Below, piece by piece: positions 41,307 through 43,855 of a stretch of 43,855 nt of DNA. Source of the stretch: JTS-RE37 sp041743975 (lineage in GTDB: Bacteria; Bacteroidota; Bacteroidia; Flavobacteriales; Flavobacteriaceae); the NCBI GenBank assembly GCA_041743975.1, contig JBGTLT010000116.1, positions 1 through 43,855 on the forward strand, read 5' to 3'. The notes under the pieces are model-generated. The model ran no database searches and was not told the origin of the DNA. It saw only the letters and a program-made list of their open reading frames with translations. The position numbers and the translations under genes are program-made. The number at the start of each line of letters is the position of its first letter. The first letter of the stretch is position 1.

Positions 41307-41951
41307 ATGATGGACGAGTTGGAATGGCTTAAAAAAGATTGGCAGAAAAAGGAGCAGCACATCCCCAAATTGAGTTATAATGATATCTATCGTATGATTT
41401 GGAAGAAATCTTCCTCAATTGTAAAATGGATCTTTTACATCAGCATGATTGAATTTGTTTTCTGGGCTTCCATCAACCTGATTTCCTACGATTCAGATTC
41501 GTCAGCCCTGGAAAAATCCCTGGGTATTTTTGAGATCACCTCATCCCTTACAGCAATCAACTATGCCATACTCATATTTTTTATCTATAAATTTTATCGA
41601 AATTACAGGCGTATCTCCTATACCGAATCCTCCAAAAATCTAATGAAGGCCATTCTCGATGTAAAAAGGACGGTCACACAATATGTATGGTTCAATATTG
41701 CCATTTTCACAGTGTCTTTCTTTTTGTTATTATATGGTTTTCTGAGGAACGGGGAGGAAGGCCAACAAATCCTCCATGCGGCTTCTGAAGCAGGTAATCA
41801 GACTTTCTTCTGGATTGTCTTTACATTCATCTGCTTAGCTGTAGTGGCCATCATTCTAACCCTTATCTGGCTTTTCTACCGGGTTGTATACGGGATACTT
41901 TTGCGGAGGTTGCGGAATAATTATAATGAATTGAAGCAATTGGAATTGTAA
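41307..41951 (+). CDS. four-helix membrane protein paired with an ECF sigma factor (putative regulator)
   Basis: A 214-residue protein with a charged N-terminal cytoplasmic stretch (MMDELEWLKKDWQKKEQHI) and four hydrophobic helices (about 38-58, 77-97, 121-143 and 165-190). WLKKDW-type N termini are common in Flavobacteriia next to ECF sigma genes and could bind the sigma factor. Such proteins have often been misnamed carotene monooxygenase in databases; nothing here supports that enzyme. The anti-sigma role is inferred from the 4-nt spacing and topology. The start may be either of two adjacent ATGs (41307 or 41310). Confidence 0.7.
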   Translation: MMDELEWLKKDWQKKEQHIPKLSYNDIYRMIWKKSSSIVKWIFYISMIEFVFWASINLISYDSDSSALEKSLGIFEITSSLTAINYAILIFFIYKFYRNYRRISYTESSKNLMKAILDVKRTVTQYVWFNIAIFTVSFFLLLYGFLRNGEEGQQILHAASEAGNQTFFWIVFTFICLAVVAIILTLIWLFYRVVYGILLRRLRNNYNELKQLEL

Positions 41952-41997
41952 CAATGGGCCCCGGGAATCTCATGACGATGGGATAGTCATCGGGAAG

Positions 41998-42810
41998 TTA
42001 CTCCTCTTTCTTACGCCATTTTCGGAGCTTATTTTCTTGTTCCAGCGCCATGAGTTCTTCTTTTGGGATCACCTTTAAAAAGGATGGATGTTGCTCAATG
42101 GCGTATTCCAGTTTTTCAATGATGGAAGCCACTGTTTCGTTCTCGTAGTCGAACTGTAATGGTTCCTTGATAATCATATGCTGGAGGATTCCTTTCTTTT
42201 TTACCCGAAGGCCCTGTTTATCAAAAGACCTCCTGAACCCGTCAATTACTACGGGAACCACAACTGGCCTGTATTTTCGGATGATATGCGCCGTTCCCTT
42301 TCGTAAAGGCTTCCAGGGGGTTGTAGTCCCCTGCGGGAAGGTAATGACCCAGCCATCATTCAGGGCCGTACCTATATTGGAGATATCGCTCATCTTAACC
42401 TGCCGGTTGACATCCCTTCCTTCAGCCCGCCAGGTACGTTCAATGCTAATGGAACCCACATAGGCCAATATTTTGGTAAGCAGGCTTTTTTTCATGGTCT
42501 CTGCGGCGGCAACGTAGTAAACATTCAACTTTGGGTTCCAGAGATACCCGATGTTTTTAATATTGTTGTCCCTCCCTTTAAGGCTGGCATTGAACACATG
42601 GAACATGGCTACAACATCCGCAAAATAGGTCTGGTGGTTGCTTACAAAAAGCACATTGGATCCCGGGAGCTGCCTGATGATCTCAGATCCCTCAATCTCA
42701 AGCGTATTGAAACCCTTATACCGTTGGTGCGTGATAATCCCCAGGATGCGGATCAACCATTTCTTTAAAAAGAGTATATGCCCGAAGGGATTTTCCTTGA
42801 ATAATGCCAT
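41998..42810 (-). CDS. PlsC-like 1-acylglycerol-phosphate acyltransferase
   Basis: About 270 residues from the ATG at 42810 (MALFKENPFGHILFL). The acyltransferase motif reads SNHQTYFAD, which is H-X5-D, not the H-X4-D of typical PlsC. The second block is FPQGTTTPW where most have FPEGT. The overall order, membrane-proximal hydrophobic start and length still fit a lysophospholipid acyltransferase making phosphatidate-type lipids at the inner membrane. A Bacteroidota-specific acyl-chain substrate is possible. The start at 42870 would overlap the upstream NUDIX gene and adds 20 residues, so I used 42810, which leaves a 25-nt gap to that gene. Confidence 0.82.
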   Translation of the reverse strand: MALFKENPFGHILFLKKWLIRILGIITHQRYKGFNTLEIEGSEIIRQLPGSNVLFVSNHQTYFADVVAMFHVFNASLKGRDNNIKNIGYLWNPKLNVYYVAAAETMKKSLLTKILAYVGSISIERTWRAEGRDVNRQVKMSDISNIGTALNDGWVITFPQGTTTPWKPLRKGTAHIIRKYRPVVVPVVIDGFRRSFDKQGLRVKKKGILQHMIIKEPLQFDYENETVASIIEKLEYAIEQHPSFLKVIPKEELMALEQENKLRKWRKKEE

Positions 42811-42835
42811 AGAAAACAAAACTACAAAATCTGTA

Positions 42836-43474
42836 TCATAACACTTGCTTAAAGATCTCCCTGATTTCATTCAGCATCATCCCTGTGGCTCCCCATACAA
42901 TATGGCCGTTAAGCCGGAAGGCAGGAACTTCAATATTTTTGGCATAGGAAGTGGATAATATTTGGGTAACCAGGTTCTTGTCATCCATCAGATCCGGGAG
43001 CGCGATCTCAACCAGCGCTTCCACTTCGTCTTCCTGAACCACAAATGGCAGTGCATTTTGACAGATCCCAAGAAAAGGCTGCACCTCAAAATTGCTGGGG
43101 GGTATATAAATTTTGGAAATTGGTCGTATTACCTCTATTTCCCCCGGTCTCACTCCCACTTCTTCAAAAGTTTCCCGCAATGCCGTTTCCAGGAGGTCTT
43201 TGTCCTGGTTTTCCGCTTTCCCGCCCGGAAAACCAACCTGGTTGGAATGCACCCCCTCATATGTTTTTCTGTGGATCAGCAAAAAATAGGTCTGGTGGTG
43301 CCTTGGATAAAAAATAGCCATTACCCCTGCCTTCCTTGGCGGCCTACCGGGATTAAATCCTTCCCTTAACTCCCGGATGCGTATCTCAGGAGCCATTTTA
43401 TTGTGAGAGGGGGTGCCCGGTAGGGGTAGATTTTTTATTTTTACAAGTTGTTGGGAAAAATCATTGAAATCCAT
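42836..43474 (-). CDS. NUDIX hydrolase, CoA pyrophosphatase type
   Basis: A 212-residue NUDIX protein. The NUDIX helix lies in GFPGGKAENQDKDLLETALR followed by ETFEEVGV, and the upstream PLPGTPSHNKMAPEIRIREL stretch is typical of coenzyme A diphosphatases (NUDT7/YeaB group), which cleave CoA to phosphopantetheine and adenosine 3',5'-bisphosphate. The N terminus looks authentic because this upstream stretch is conserved in the group. The ATG (43474-43472) shares two bases with the ATG of the divergent cyclophilin gene. It is followed by the PlsC-like gene on the same strand, a likely operon. Confidence 0.88.
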   Translation of the reverse strand: MDFNDFSQQLVKIKNLPLPGTPSHNKMAPEIRIRELREGFNPGRPPRKAGVMAIFYPRHHQTYFLLIHRKTYEGVHSNQVGFPGGKAENQDKDLLETALRETFEEVGVRPGEIEVIRPISKIYIPPSNFEVQPFLGICQNALPFVVQEDEVEALVEIALPDLMDDKNLVTQILSTSYAKNIEVPAFRLNGHIVWGATGMMLNEIREIFKQVL

Positions 43475-43855
43475 GATGCATAAAATAGGCGGCTGCGCTA
43501 CAATAATACTATTATTTTTCTTTGTCTCCTGTCAGGAGGAACCCAAAGCGAAAGTTACCCCAAAAGCTGTGGAAAAGGAAAAAGGACCTGAAAAAATCAG
43601 CGATACAATTGCAAGTGTTCCGAAGGAGGAAATGTTTGAACTGACAGAAGATAATGCGGTAGATTTCTTTTTCAATTATCAAAAGGGACTGAAGGAAAAC
43701 AAGGTAAAACTTACAACAAGCCTCGGAACTTTTACGGTGCAATTATATGACGATGTACCGTACCATAAAGCCAATTTTATTTACCTGACCAAAAAAGGCT
43801 ATTTTAATAATACCCAGTTCCACAGGGTGGTAAAGAATTTTATTATACAGGGTGG
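43473..43855 (+). CDS. cyclophilin-type peptidyl-prolyl isomerase lipoprotein (partial)
   Basis: The first 127 residues are visible; the gene continues past the right edge. The signal peptide has a lipobox ending FFFVSC (Cys20), then a charged linker of about 60 residues, then the start of a cyclophilin domain (KVKLTTSLGTFTVQLYDD, NTQFHRVVKNFIIQGG). Cyclophilins isomerise X-Pro bonds; this one should act on periplasmic or outer-membrane proteins. The start is the ATG at 43473 or the next codon, ATG at 43476. Both overlap or abut the start of the divergent NUDIX gene. Confidence 0.88.
   Translation, partial: MMHKIGGCATIILLFFFVSCQEEPKAKVTPKAVEKEKGPEKISDTIASVPKEEMFELTEDNAVDFFFNYQKGLKENKVKLTTSLGTFTVQLYDDVPYHKANFIYLTKKGYFNNTQFHRVVKNFIIQG

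Noticed and set aside
41952..41997. ATGAC-GTCAT small inverted repeat between the membrane protein and PlsC genes as terminator
   Set aside because: The stem is only 5 bp and lacks a T-run on either strand.
1..43855. Recurrent TATATTGG-like octamers as a possible uptake or recombination signal
   Set aside because: On inspection they mostly fall in coding sequence where they spell common codons (Asn-Ile), without fixed orientation or flanks.
1..43855. Mobile element, CRISPR or defence island
   Set aside because: No transposase, repeat-spacer array, restriction, toxin-antitoxin or phage gene was seen. xerD has the length and motifs of the housekeeping recombinase.

Overview
The window looks like a chromosomal segment from a member of Bacteroidota, most likely a marine-type Flavobacteriaceae (inference). 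The support is: a large secreted protein ending in a type IX secretion (Por) sorting domain; a CarboxypepD_reg/plug/beta-barrel outer membrane receptor; several lipoproteins; start codons mostly without Shine-Dalgarno sequences; and the Bacteroidota promoter pattern TTG-N17-23-TAnnTTTG, seen cleanly before rpsA and before a LysM gene. I saw no tRNA, rRNA, CRISPR array, insertion sequence or prophage gene. Most of the window is ordinary chromosome with a few unusual modules.

Layout. 1-1.4 kb: pyrR-pyrB (pyrB runs off the left edge), with a perfect 12-bp palindrome just before pyrR. 1.6-4.1 kb: outer membrane receptor. 4.2-6.1 kb: rpsA (ribosomal protein S1). 6.4-10.1 kb: LysM protein, cmk, lon. 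10.3-13.2 kb: ECF sigma factor, putative anti-sigma factor and two exported repeat proteins (DUF4097-like and DUF2807-like), probably one envelope-stress operon. 13.3-15.5 kb: UMF1-type MFS transporter and an M48 metalloprotease lipoprotein gene interrupted by an in-frame amber codon. 15.6-23.6 kb: an alpha-glucan cluster read leftwards, glgE-mak-glgB plus a GH31 alpha-glucosidase. This is the GlgE route without an adjacent treS. 23.8-27.4 kb: collagen-like lipoprotein, msrB, lpdA, DUF3817 protein, aroQ. 27.5-35.1 kb: HD-domain protein, TPR adenylate cyclase, and a 1585-residue secreted S8/S53-like protease; protease and cyclase are 9 nt apart. 35.8-39.1 kb: small outer membrane barrel, xerD, GH13 oligo-1,6-glucosidase. 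39.3-43.9 kb: M20 amidohydrolase, second ECF sigma/membrane-protein pair, PlsC-type acyltransferase, CoA-type NUDIX hydrolase and a cyclophilin lipoprotein cut by the right edge.

How parts work together. GlgE, Mak and GlgB form a maltose-1-phosphate route to branched alpha-glucan, with GH31 and the distant GH13 enzyme as likely turnover or entry enzymes. The two ECF sigma genes share a 10-mer at nearly the same distance from their start codons, which suggests a common or autoregulatory promoter class. The protease/cyclase pair could link a secreted enzyme to a periplasmic TPR sensor and cytoplasmic cAMP synthesis. The points most worth a second look are this pair, the NKLR[AP]VVN repeats and Glu-for-His active site in the protease, the amber codon in the M48 gene, and the sigma/anti-sigma/beta-helix module.
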